Below, piece after piece: positions 49,485-60,647 of a stretch of DNA of 64,000 nucleotides. The translations under genes and the position numbers were made by a program. Source of the DNA: Tyto alba (taxonomy: Eukaryota > Chordata > Aves > Strigiformes > Tytonidae); assembly GCF_018691265.1 (NCBI RefSeq), contig NW_024881278.1, positions 6,758,501 through 6,822,500 on the forward strand, given 5' to 3'. Below the pieces are notes generated by a model. It ran no database searches, was not told the DNA's origin, and saw only the letters and a program-made list of their open reading frames with translations. Position 1 is the first letter of the stretch. Each line of letters starts with the position of its first letter.

Positions 49485-51239
49485 GATTTTTTTTTTTTTT
49501 GCCTTTTTTTCTCTCTAGTTTTATTCAGGCACTTCGTGTCTAAGCTACTTAGTAAAGGTCTAACTGCTTCCCAGGTGCCTCTCAATGCCCACTTTCCTGC
49601 ATTGAGCTTGCCAGCATACAGACAATTTCAAGCTTGAGTTTGCAAATCCGAGTCTGCTATCCATCTTGAATTTAGCCCCAAGTCCAGAATCTTACTAGTT
49701 TTATATCTTCATTTTTAGTCAATCTGTAATTCCTAGGAGGAGGCAATTTTAAGAATTTGGTCAAAACCTAAACTTTTAGTGTAATTTTTGGTTATTTTCT
49801 TTGTTGCTCTTCAAAATAAACCTGACCTGGAGCTCAGTTAAAGACTTCTCAAATTGATAAAAGTTGGCAAAGGGAAATGTGAGCTGACAGCAGAATTGTT
49901 GGCCTGGTGTCCACCTCTTCATCCCATTCTCTGGTTTTGTAGCCAAAATAACTGACTATTTATGAAGTAAATATTTTAATAAACATTAACCAGGCAAGAT
50001 GTAATTACAGATACAGGAGGAGAAAATAATAGGTGCTATATTAAGGAATGTCAGTGTAACTAATGGATCTTAAAACTGCAGTTACTTTTTTTTTTTTATA
50101 AAGACATTAAATATGCTAAAGGCTTCTCAGATGCTTCATGGTTTTATTTCCAAATAATAATTGGCATTCTTGTTTGCATGCCTTCTTAGTTTGGTTTTGT
50201 GCATAAGTCTATATGATATACATTTCTTATACAGTACTTGCCATAAGCTGAGCAAAGGATTTGCCAGTAGCATCACCAGTGATTGCTTTTGGACTCCCTT
50301 AATTGCATATGGGTTGAGTCCCAAGAGCCATCTTAGACTCGGTTGCTTTCCAACCGTACATTCTTCCAGAATATAACAAGAGGTTCTTGCCAATTATAGT
50401 TGTCCTCTGTAAACAGGACAGTGAAAATTAATGGGATTTGCCTGACAACAGGTCAAAGATCTTTTTAACTTTGTTCGTTCTGTTTAACCTATTGGCTTGA
50501 TAATGCTGGAAATAAATTCTTTAGAGAGGTGTTCTGTGTTATGTCTTAATCTATGGCAATTAGATCACTTACTCTGAAATAACTATGAAGAAATGAAGCT
50601 TTATTTGTCATTTACCGAGTAAATCTTTATGGTGTCATATTACAGAAAAATTTTTGGCACCAATCTGAGAAGACTGATTTCAGTATTGACAATTTAATCC
50701 TTTGCATGATGTTTAAAAACAAAACATTTTTTTAACAAAACAAAAAAAAAAAAGATAAAACAGTCTAGACCCTGTTAATAGGAGTTTAAGGGGGTTTTTC
50801 AGTCAAAAAAGAGTTCTCAAAATGTAACCACAGGCACTTTATGCCAAAACAAAACACTTATTTTTCTATCAAAGTAGTCTGTCTCCCCCTCAAAATTATT
50901 GTCACTTCACTTTGGAAGTAAAATTGGTTTGGAGATGATCAATTATGACTCTTCACTATTACTCTGAGACTACTGTAATCTTGTAGTTGTCTTAGTAATG
51001 GTGTCCCTGTAGGCCCTGATCATTCAACTGGTAAAACAAATGTGCTCATTTTGACGTTAGGCATGAAATACATTCCTGGGACTTCAGTGAGATTAAAAAA
51101 ATGTCAACTGTGAGCAACCAGAGAGTATTGTACCTTCCTAACCACTTAGTTGCAAACGAGTGATATTCCCTCCAGACATGCCCCAGACTGGTATGGGTGT
51201 TACGAACAGCAGTGATGTGAGACGTATGGATTTACATTA
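49485..51239. other. Anonymous unique sequence
   Basis: No gene seen; T runs at about 49487-49500 and 50087-50098 and an A-rich stretch at 50740-50755. Overlapping opposite-strand frames at 50136-50393 are mirror images of one another and not credible genes. Confidence 0.5.
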
Positions 51240-51520
51240 GAGCATGTAGTGGATTGGCACTTGGTGAAACTCAATACACTGGGGAGGGGAGAGCGATTGC
51301 AGAGCGTTACAAATACATGATAAATGTAATGAATAATTAGATGCATCCCTCAAGGACTGATCCCGACGGCTATAGAAATTGTTCCTACATAATTCACAAT
51401 GCTAGTTTTGTTGGTTTTCCCATAATCTGGTGGGATTGAGCAAGCAATTTGCATTATAAAGGACTAAGAAATGTAGCCACTAGAGTCAGCGTAATTATTA
51501 GGGTAATAAATAATGGTGAT
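51240..51520. promoter_or_regulatory. Candidate conserved non-coding element with octamer and homeodomain sites
   Basis: This repeat-free stretch contains an exact POU octamer ATTTGCAT (51447-51454), a TAATTAG homeodomain core (51334-51340) and the double core TAATTATTA (51492-51500), with several further TAAT words between. The density exceeds that of neighbouring DNA to the eye. Known vertebrate developmental enhancers look like this, but no alignment supports it here, so it is a candidate only. Confidence 0.25.
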
Positions 51521-54137
51521 TTTTGTATGCATGGTCCCCACCCTTTCAATTAGTTGGGCATGAGATGAGGGTCTCTTAGCAGAAAAGAAGAAAAAGTGCT
51601 CTTTGGTTTAGTTTGTTTGTAACCAGCCCTAGAGAGGATAGGGAATTAAGGCAGAAAGGAACCCTGTGGCAGGCTGGTGATTGTCAGTCATTTGGAACTA
51701 GTATTGTTGTTACTGTCTTTTTTTTTTAGTAGCAGCTGTATAATTTGTTGACATCGTTAGGTAGGAGTAAGTGTCTCTAACTTGCATTTTGCTTGAAGTT
51801 TGCTATTGCCTTATCAGACAGAAGAAAGACTTATGTGCCCAAAAGCTCTATTTGCTTGTCTAATAGGGCCTCACCCGCTGCCTGCAAGCATGTTTATAAC
51901 AGGGGAAGATTGATTAAAGAGATTTGTTCATGGGAAAAATCCATTCTGCTTCTTTGGAAAGCAAGTACAAAGATGCGTGTTTAATTTGCGTGAGCTAACA
52001 CCTGAGGCCAAAGTAAAGGACAGCTAAATCGACTATCAGTCAATTTGACCTTGAAGGGTGGTGCCTGAAGTGACCTTGGGAATGGTATTTTTCTGGAAAA
52101 TAATGCTCAAAACCCTTAAAAAGATAGGAAAGGGGATGTTGAAGCTGGAAAACGTTAAGGTGGGCACAAAGAAGTGCCTGCGAATGCCTTTATTAAAGTT
52201 ACATGTTACACAGTCTTCTGCATCATCTACTAATGTTTTCATAGCTTTTCTAGTGCCAGTAAAACACTGATGTTGTGTCCTGCAAGGGGTTTCTTGTGGG
52301 CACATGTTTAGTGCTGACTACAAAAGCTACCTGTCTTGCACAACACCCACCTTGAGACCTCTGGCTTCATGAGCAACTGCTGCATGCGAGTGCCTGTGCA
52401 GCCTCACCATTTGCATGCTCTCTTTTGTGCACTTGCTGTGTCATTATCTTACCAACTTAGCTACTACTTCAGGAGCACATCTACTCTTTTAGATAATTCA
52501 AAAAAAAAACATGAATTAAGTTCATTGATCTTGACTTCTTTCTTTTATATTCATCATATTAAAAAAGAGCCTCTTCTCAGTGAATCTGTGTGAACTGTGA
52601 TGGCATGTACACAGAATGGGTTTTCTAAAGAGCTATACTGTGCAGTAGGTAGGAGGATGCCGACTTCTGAATCATTTATCAGAGCATTAATCAACCATGC
52701 AATAGTTTCCTATTGCAAGCTCAGCCTTTGTCATCCTGAAATATTGAAACTGGGGAGGTTTAAATACTCTGCAAATATATATGCCCAGTCATGGGGAAAA
52801 ATGAAAAATGCCAACCTCTGATTAATGACACTGAAGGCGTTTTGACAGTGTAGAGCCAAGCGTCTGAAGCGCTCACCCTGAACTTTGTGTGTTTCAGTTG
52901 TGCTTCCTGGGAATGAACTGAGAGCGATATGCTGCATTCAAGGGATTTGGTGGATTAACACATTCAAATTCCTGCTGCTGCAGCTAGCACCCTATTTAAA
53001 AACCGCTTTTTTTTAAGCAGTTAATGGGCTGTGGGGTGGGGTGTGAGGATTTGGATGGGTTGGGCTTTTTCTTCTTCCCCCCTTTCCTTCTTATAAAGCC
53101 TCTGGGAAGCCATTTCACAATCTGATTGGGGTAATGATGGTTAGGAGCATTCACTCTTGGGAAGTTTTGTAGCTCTCATACTTCAGTTTATGGAGCTGTT
53201 TTTCCTCCTTGGGGTTTACCTCAGTCACACTTACAGCAGCAATCCCATTTACTTTTTATTTTGGCTAATCAAACCAAAGTTTCAGTTGCCAATTTCCTTC
53301 TGTTCCCCAATTACCCTGGTAGTCCTTTTCAAACCAGTTTTAGTTTCTGACTGTTACACAGCTCTAGTGGCCTTTGTTCAGCATTTCAAATGAGGTAATT
53401 AGGCCCTTTTACAGCAACTTGAATGTTGAAAACAATTTTCATAGATTCAGTTTTTCCCTTTCTGTCACTGTATGTCAGCTTAAAGTCAGTCTGAGATCAC
53501 CTTGGTGCTTCTTCAACTAGTTTTCCATTTGACAAGCTTACATCAGAAAACTTTGCTCCTTTCTGAACCTGAGTTCACATCTTGTTCTGCTGAGTTTTAC
53601 CCCATTCTGGTTTCAAATGTCATTCATAAGCTTGGATTTCCATGAAGAAAATGGGCTGTTGACAAATATTGCTAATAAAAACACACTGAAAGCACCTTAG
53701 AAAGAGCAATCTGTCAATAATTCAGGGTAACAAAAACAGATAAATCAGATAAATCTGAGAATAGATTTTTATATTTTATTTTGAAAAACATTCTCTGTGA
53801 TTATAGTAGAGAATAACTGTAAAATAAAGTGAGGGAGGGGAACAGGACAGGGAGAAAACCCCCAAGCTCCTGGACTACATTAACCATATATTAAAAAGCA
53901 CCTTTCCAAGTTGATTTAGGAATAATAATGCTTTGGCTTCCACCCTGCAAATCAACTGAACTTTAAACACAGTATAGGTCCCACTAGTTTCTCTAGTAGT
54001 GAAGTCAATTACTTGTCATACAGTTATTTACTGCCTCAAATAGGTTCTTTAGGACAATCTATTTGCTCAGTCTGAGGTATAAAATGAATTATTCTATGTA
54101 GGAGTGCAGAAGGTGTGAAACAAAAGAGGGGAGAATT
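51521..54137. other. Anonymous unique sequence
   Basis: No supported gene. Overlapping frames at 52036-52305 on both strands lack domains. There are short T and A runs at 51718-51728 and 52499-52509. Confidence 0.5.
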
Positions 54138-54262
54138 GCTGGGGTGCTTGTGGTGGGGTTTTTTCCCATGGTGGCTTGGGGTGGGTTTTTCTTTGGGTGT
54201 ATGTGTGTTTTTTTTTTTGTTTTGGGGGTTGTTTTTTGGGGTGATGGTGGTGGTGGGTGTTA
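54138..54262 (+). repeat. G/T-rich low-complexity tract with G-quadruplex potential
   Basis: About 125 bases almost devoid of A and C on the plus strand, with many GGGG and GGTGGTGGTGGG words separated by T runs. The strand asymmetry explains the overlapping glycine- and phenylalanine-rich frames here, which are not genes. Intramolecular G-quadruplexes on this strand are plausible. Confidence 0.8.
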
Positions 54263-56279
54263 CTTTGCTCAAAATAGACCCACAATATTTTCTCACTCTT
54301 CAGCACTCTGGCTGAAATTTGGTATTAGACTTCAATCATCTATATAGTTAAATCCCATAGGCATTATTTTAAAAGCTCAAGAATAACCCTGAATTCTGTA
54401 ACTACATTTAACCAAGTAGTACTTCGAAATTAGTCTCACAAGTTTGGAGTTTTTCATGTTCAGGGTTTGGCTTTGTCCCTTTTCTACCAGCTTTACCTGA
54501 GCTCCCCGTGGAATTCACTCTGAGGCAAAATTCATCCCAAAACATAGCCTGCAGATGGAAATAAAAAATTTGTTTGTTACTGCTACAGCTCAGACAAGGT
54601 CCCCAAAACAAAATACTTGAACTCATGTGCTGCTGAGAAGACATCAGACACATTTACTGTAGCACTTATCATTGTTTTTAATAAATCCCGCATTTATTTT
54701 TTTAGAATAAATAATCTTCAAACTTGATTTCTTGTCAGAAAGATACGGGAGCGAGCAGAGTTTTTGCAGAAGAAAATCCTGGTATTTATAAGATACTCTA
54801 AGCAATATACAGATTGTGATAGAACTACTGAGACCTTGATTCTTATTGCATGTCAGCCAAATAAAATTAATATTGGAAGAAATAGTTCTGCTGAGAAAAG
54901 TGGATTAATTTAATAGGGGGATCTGAACTTTGTACTTACCATGTTATCCAGCAAAGTTCTGTTTACATAAATTAGCTTTAGATAAAATAACAGTAAAAAA
55001 TATACTCCTGTTTTGTCTTCTGCACAGCATAGATGTTGCAGGAGATAACTTCAAATTTCATTTTCAGATGTGATGTACAGTCAACAGAGTGCAAAAAGGA
55101 TAACAAGAACTTTGTACTTGAGAAAAATCCTTTTGGATTATCTGATTTAATAACATAGAATAGAAAATAAAATTTCCTCCTAGGTTCTGGGTTGGTGTAG
55201 ACATAACTGACTTCTGTAGACTATTCTTATTTAGAGTAGCTGAGACTTTATCTCAAACCTTTTTTTTGTGTGTGTGTGTGAACTTTTTCTGTCACGGATA
55301 CTTTTTAATTGAAAGTGTGGCTCTATTTAAAAGGAAAGGGGGAAATAAAAGGCAAGGCAAGAGGGGAGAAGGTTTCCTTTGTGCAGGGAAGGGGCAAAAA
55401 CCAAAACGGCAAGCCTTTTCTCTTCCAAAACTTCATCTGCTCATATTTGAGGTAACTGCCTTTTACTTTGTAATGAAAAAAATATTTGTTGAAAATCTCC
55501 AGCATTTAAAATTTGTTCTTAACCTTTTCTGGTGGAGGGTAAGGAAATACTATTACAGATAGCTCCTAACACCACCTCCTGGCCTCATCTCGAAAGTCTC
55601 CCACAGGCTAGATATGATGTAATGTCATTGTCTTTTCCTCTTTGGTAATCTGTTGTTCCTCATCTCTCCATTTCTCATCCTTACTTCACCTTAGGAGCTC
55701 ACCAGTACCTGACTGCTGAGCAATGACAGAATTAGACAACATGGTGCTGAGGTTGCTGGTATAAGTTCGGTGCTAAGGAGGAGCATCTGCCCATCAGAGA
55801 TGGGCTCTGGCCATGCTTCCCCACAGCACAACTAAAATTACAATTACAGTTCTGAATACTATTGGTTGTGTGTGACACCTAAAGTCCCTTTAAGAAAGAA
55901 GGTCTTTGTAGATGATGGCGCTGCAAAGACTAATTATTTATCTGGTTACAAATGACATGTATGTGGATCACTAAGCCCAGTATAATTTAAGACCTGACAT
56001 TATCATAAGTGGTTATTAATTTTGGATGACTTTAGACCGGGTTCTCAATGAGCACTCAGTGTGTTAACTTCAATGGGACTTTCTGGGTGAGAAAGTCGTC
56101 TTTGCATCCATGAGTATGCATTAAGTCAAAACTGCAACTTTTTAAACAGAAATATCAAAAATAGGAGCCAGGTCCTCAGATGGGGTTGGAAAAATAGTTA
56201 TTTCAGAGCAATTTTTGAAAGCCAGGGTTTTTTGTTTTGTTTTTTGTTTTTTTTTTTTTTAATGGCCAAAGATATGTTT
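54263..56279. other. Anonymous unique sequence
   Basis: About 2 kb without a gene. It includes a TTTTTTTTGTGTGTGTGTGTG run (55260-55280) and a TTTTG/T-rich run (56227-56261). A 98-codon plus-strand frame at 55266-55562 is low-complexity Lys/Gly and has no domain. Confidence 0.5.
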
Positions 56280-56580
56280 CCTGACATGAAAAGTCTGTTT
56301 TCAGGAGGTCTGCATAATGCATTTCACTGTAATGATGAATTACTATCTTTGTGCTAACAGTGAGTCTTAAAGCATGATTCAGCTTCATTAATACGGCAAG
56401 CTTGTCGTGCATCCCACTTCCAGCATGTTCAAGCGCATAAATGGTACCCTTGATATTCTGTAACGACTGCTTGTTTCCTGGCAGAGGAAGACGTGTTGCA
56501 TTAACACGAAGAAACTAATCCTTTCTAATGATTTATTTATTCTAACTGCATTCAACGTAGGTGGGAAAATTAGCATGCAG
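56280..56580. promoter_or_regulatory. Candidate conserved non-coding element
   Basis: This stretch carries TGCATAATGCA (56311-56321), resembling paired POU half-sites, followed by CACTGTAATGATGAATTAC and further TAAT words near 56390-56540, plus several CpG-containing words that are otherwise rare in this AT-rich DNA. Retained CpGs and homeodomain cores together suggest constraint, but I have no conservation data. Confidence 0.22.
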
Positions 56581-57362
56581 CAGGGTATGGCCTAGATGAC
56601 CAATTAACTTAAAAAAAAGTGTTCTGGTAATCACTCCCCATACAGCAGTGCAAATATTAGATTAACTTTTAGGAGCGAATTTTATGGACCTTTGAGTTTC
56701 AGTAATTTAAGATTGAATAAATTTACTGAACTTTACCTGAAATGTTTTTATAAAACCTCCAGATGTTTTTTTCTCCATTCTGCCCAAACACAGAACTGCA
56801 CGTGTCAGTGCTGCCTGTATATAATCTGAAATTCCTAAACAGTACTTTTTGCTATTGAATTGCATAGAAACCAGGAGGGATGTTCGCATAGACCCCATGT
56901 GCCTTTCTGAAGACAACAGGTTAACTTTGCTTTGTATTACTTTCACGTTGCATGTATATCCAGACAAATACTTCTGAAAATCATCCAAGGCCATTGAATT
57001 AATACCAGAATCAAGCAACCTTTAAATTAATAGCGAGTAATTGGATGCATTGCAGACACTAATTAAATCTTTAAACAAAGCTGCACACACCTGCCTGCTG
57101 GTATCTGTCACCCAGAGACCGCTTTCCATATGCGTATGGCTGACTTGCTGACAGCACTGTCTCAGAGACCAAAATTTTGTATGAGGCATTCTCATTTTTT
57201 CTAGACATCCCTCTGAATTTCTCATGGCCTTTTCTTCTTGAGAACCACCTTTGCTCATGCCAACCAATTAGCTAGACTATAAGATTTCTGCTCATACATC
57301 AACAGTTTATAAATGAGAAGGTTGATACATCTTATGATTCAGTCTGAGGGATAATATAATAA
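56581..57362. other. Anonymous unique sequence with two adjacent minus-strand frames
   Basis: Frames of 81 codons (57022-57267) and 103 codons (56707-57018) follow each other on the minus strand. Neither has a recognisable domain or splice signals. They may be chance. Confidence 0.4.
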
Positions 57363-57386
57363 CAATAAAATCAATTGATTTTATTG
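57363..57386. repeat. 24-bp perfect palindrome
   Basis: CAATAAAATCAA is followed with no spacer by its exact reverse complement, centred on CAATTG between 57374 and 57375. Pairing stops at the next base on each side. Each arm holds an AATAAA on its own strand. Perfect spacerless palindromes this long are unusual in unique DNA; it could bind a dimeric protein or be chance in AT-rich sequence. Confidence 0.85.
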
Positions 57387-58224
57387 ATAGTGCGTTCTCA
57401 AAGCTCTTTACAATCGTGATCTACAAAAGGGTCAGCTCCGTGGCTCAGAAAATACAAACTATTTTCCAACTGGTCAGATTAATACAAAGAAGGAATGAAT
57501 AGTTAATTATACCCCTGCAGAGAGACCACGTTCCCAAACTGCTGTCATGACAGACTGTACTACTGCAGCAGAGAGAGAGATCTGGAAATCCTATTGAATA
57601 GGGCCCCTAATTCATGTAGTTCAACCATATGTTTACATTTCTAAGTAACCCCTCATTAACTCTGTACTCACGCTATTATTTCCATGGACATTAACTTTTG
57701 CATTTGTGGGAACTTAATTTGAGGAGTTGCAAGAAGGGGAGCACCTGGGCTCTGCCTGGGAGCGGATGTTGACCCTCACACTCCAGCCCATTGCAGTAGG
57801 AACATTAGTTAATAAGCATTGGTTGAGTCTAATACAGTTTTTCATAGCAATAGGTTCAACTGTCCAAAGGTGCTTAATCTCAATTCTATAAATTCATCTC
57901 CATCCTATGAAGTATGCTTAGAGAGGCTAATGCATGCTGCTGTTGCAGTGAGCTTTTTTAATGGCATTAAAATTAAACTCGACATGTTTTCAAGTGCTGT
58001 TTAGCAAATTATTTGCCTAAATATTACATTTGATTTAAATATTTTCAGTCAAGACATATACATGCATGAGACATTCCAGATGAATGGATTTAACCCAAAT
58101 GATATTGCTGAGGGATGTCACAAAAACTGGACTTCATAAAGGAAGTAAATTAGTTTGGCATTGAAGATTTATCTGCTTCTCCCTGGCATGCTAGAAACCA
58201 CTTCAATTCTGAAAGAAAACAGCG
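57387..58224. other. Anonymous unique sequence
   Basis: No gene seen. The interval 57800-58030 is rich in TAAT/ATTA and AATGCATGC words and may hold another conserved non-coding element, less convincing than the ones listed. Confidence 0.45.
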
Positions 58225-58311
58225 GGTTTACAGACCTGGCAAAGGTCACTCAGTATAGCAGTATGTCTGTGCTACGCCAGACTTAATACCGGGCCTTCAG
58301 AGCCTGCAAAA
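58225..58311 (+). mobile_element. MIR-like SINE remnant, 3' part
   Basis: GTTTACAGACCTGGCAAAGGTCACTCAG, then a GTATGTCTGTGCTACGCCAG segment and ACTTAATACCGGGCCTTCAG follow the MIR order of TTGCCCAAGGTCACACAG, the AGTGGCAGAGCCAGGATT block and AACCCAGGTCTTC. The alignment is collinear over about 85 bases with moderate divergence. It is more convincing than the 23615 copy. Confidence 0.5.
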
Positions 58312-58750
58312 TATCAGTGAAAACTTTTCTGAAAAATGGATTTTTAAAAAAATTTAAAACCTTTTAAATATACAGTATCCTATTTTTTGAAAATACCAAA
58401 GGACATGCTGGGTTGCCAGAATGTAACAAGCTGCTTTCAGAGGTACCAGCTCTCACCTTTATGAAGATTTGTTGGATTAAAAGCTGTTCTGCAAAAACTC
58501 TTTGATCAGAGAAGCATTTGAAAATGTCAGTCCTCTGTCTTTAAGATGCTGTGTCCAGTTCATCTGTGCCTGGCATCATGTTCCACTTCTGACACCATTT
58601 TGCCGTTCCTGTGTGCATCCAGCATGCTGATCTGAAGCCCCCAAAACAAGTTCCGCATAAAGTGGCTACTCTTCTGAAACCCTGGAATACTATGGTATTT
58701 AAAGGGTTTTTTTCTGAGACGTATTGCAACTATTAAAAAATAAATAATTT
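58312..58750. other. Unique sequence leading to an A21 tract
   Basis: No known gene. On the plus strand a 46-codon frame closed by TAA (about 58595-58735) precedes AATAAA (58739-58744) and an A21 run, so this could be the 3' end of a retrocopied RNA; the peptide has no domain that I recognise. The signal-to-tail spacing of 6 bases is shorter than normal. Confidence 0.3.
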
Positions 58751-58771
58751 AAAAAAAAAAAAAAAAAAAAA
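58751..58771 (+). repeat. A21 homopolymer
   Basis: Twenty-one A residues in an already A-rich context. Either a simple repeat or the remains of a poly(A) tail. Confidence 0.9.
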
Positions 58772-60647
58772 CGGAAATTAAAAAACTGCAGAGTGGAATT
58801 TTTCTTTCAAACTTTGCAAAGGTTATTTGTTATACGTGAGGGTATGAGGGAAAGATTACTATAATGAATGTCATGTGCCTTTGATTTACCTGCTTGGTTT
58901 TAGTCTTTTACTATTGAATTACACCAAGAAAAGTCTGTTCAGGACTGCAAGCAGGAAATGAAGCAGCAACGAGTGATAAAAGAGGCTTTTGGGGAAAATA
59001 TATCAAGGCCCCTTCAGAAAACAAAGAGATGTTCTTGCTTAAGAAATGTTTGCCTTCCTGGTTCCAGTGAACAGCCTTGGTTTTGTTTGGTTTCTTTATT
59101 TCCCAACCCCCTCCAAGGCTGGTGCCCAGAGCTGAACTGTGTGTCCTAACTGTGCAAAGCCAGGTTTGACAGACAAACACTGATAGGTGATGCTGTTTAG
59201 ACAAACCCATGTTAGAAACCTTTGTGGCCCTAATTCTTTATTGGTTTGTAGAGTGTTTTTAGATGATGGCATAAGATGTTGTTTTGTAAAGTGCTATTTT
59301 GAATCATTTGAAGTTAATATAACAATCAAAGATGCAAAATGTAAATATTCCTGGGTGGGCTTTAGGTTCAGTTTGCTGATGGTATGGAAAAGAGTACATG
59401 GAAATTAATTGCTTGAGAAACTTACAGATTTAGCAGAAAAGTTGTGACAGTTGTTAATGTTTTAGTTGCTTTCAGTTCATGCTGCATCTGAAGTGCAGCA
59501 TAAATGGGCACCTTTCATAAAGGTTTAATATTAAACATCCTTAGCGGATGGTTTTAAAGGACTACTCTGTTTATTAAAATCATTCTTTTGCCTGTAGTGG
59601 TTTGAATCTAGAGCCTCTTCATGGCACAAAGGTGACAGCAGCCTATGTTGAAAGCAGGATTTGGCCCTATATTTTAAGAAAACACCATCACACTTTTTAT
59701 GCAGTTAGCTTCAAAATCTGCAGCTTTGCATATGGGCGATCTCCATGAACCATGAAGGACTTCAGAGGTGCTCCTTGTAGTTGAGAGCCAGTTCTGCTCT
59801 TTGGGACATACTTCTAGCAAGAATGATTTATCAGCACAGGCCACTGAAATCAAAGGAGGAAGAGTAGCACCCACCAGCTGAGGATGTGTCCCACAGGGAT
59901 AAATTTATGTGTCAATGTGTTGCAGTGATAACTCTGATGTTGCAGCAGTTGATAGTTCTGTCCCAAAGGTAAATTGGGTTTCTCTGCACATTGCAAAAGT
60001 AAATCTGAAGGAGAAAGGATGATGTCCAGGAGTGTTTCTTTCCTCAGTAACAAGTGTGGGGGGGAAATGCCAGTTATATTAACAGTTTTGAAGTCTGCAA
60101 ATCTGACATTTGATCAATGGCCTGTGTGAGCACTGCCTGGGTTTCCCCTTCTCCAATCAAAGACACACTGACTTTTCTGTGGCATTTGCTTAAATCAGAG
60201 CAACTGCTCTAAATAACAAACTGGGTGTTTGCATGCAAAGTAAACACTCTGAGGTGGATCAGAGATGCTACAAAGGAGCAAAGTAGCTTATTTGAAAGAG
60301 AACTGGAACAATAAAATTTTATTTAGTTGGAGCATCTGACTAGCAGATGGTAAAGAATAAATTGAAGAATGTGAAAACCATGTGGGATATGTCAGGGCTT
60401 AGTTACCAGCAGGTAAAGTGTGAGACTTCTGTAGCATCAACCATAATCCAATCTCTAAAATAGTAACGGTGATGATGTTCTCGTAAACATGACGGTAGTT
60501 ATGATCTCTGCCAGTGTGTGGCCACAGGAGCTATCAGGACCTTGCACAGCTCCAGCAGCATTTGGGTTTCCAGGGCTGGAAGGGTGGCAGCAGGAAATAA
60601 TTGAGATTCTTCCTATTGATACTCCTAATGTATGTTCATTTTGACAG
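58772..60647. other. Anonymous unique sequence up to the second LTR
   Basis: No gene seen. Opposite-strand frames at 58911-59210 and 58958-59149 mirror each other. No repeat is recognised. Confidence 0.5.

Noticed and set aside
54036..54347. Four overlapping frames rich in His/Pro/Lys or Gly/Phe/Val
   Set aside because: Products of the G/T low-complexity tract, not genes.
56707..57267. Two adjacent minus-strand frames (103 and 81 codons) as a broken gene
   Set aside because: No similarity to any protein I know, different composition from each other, and no retrocopy or splice signals.
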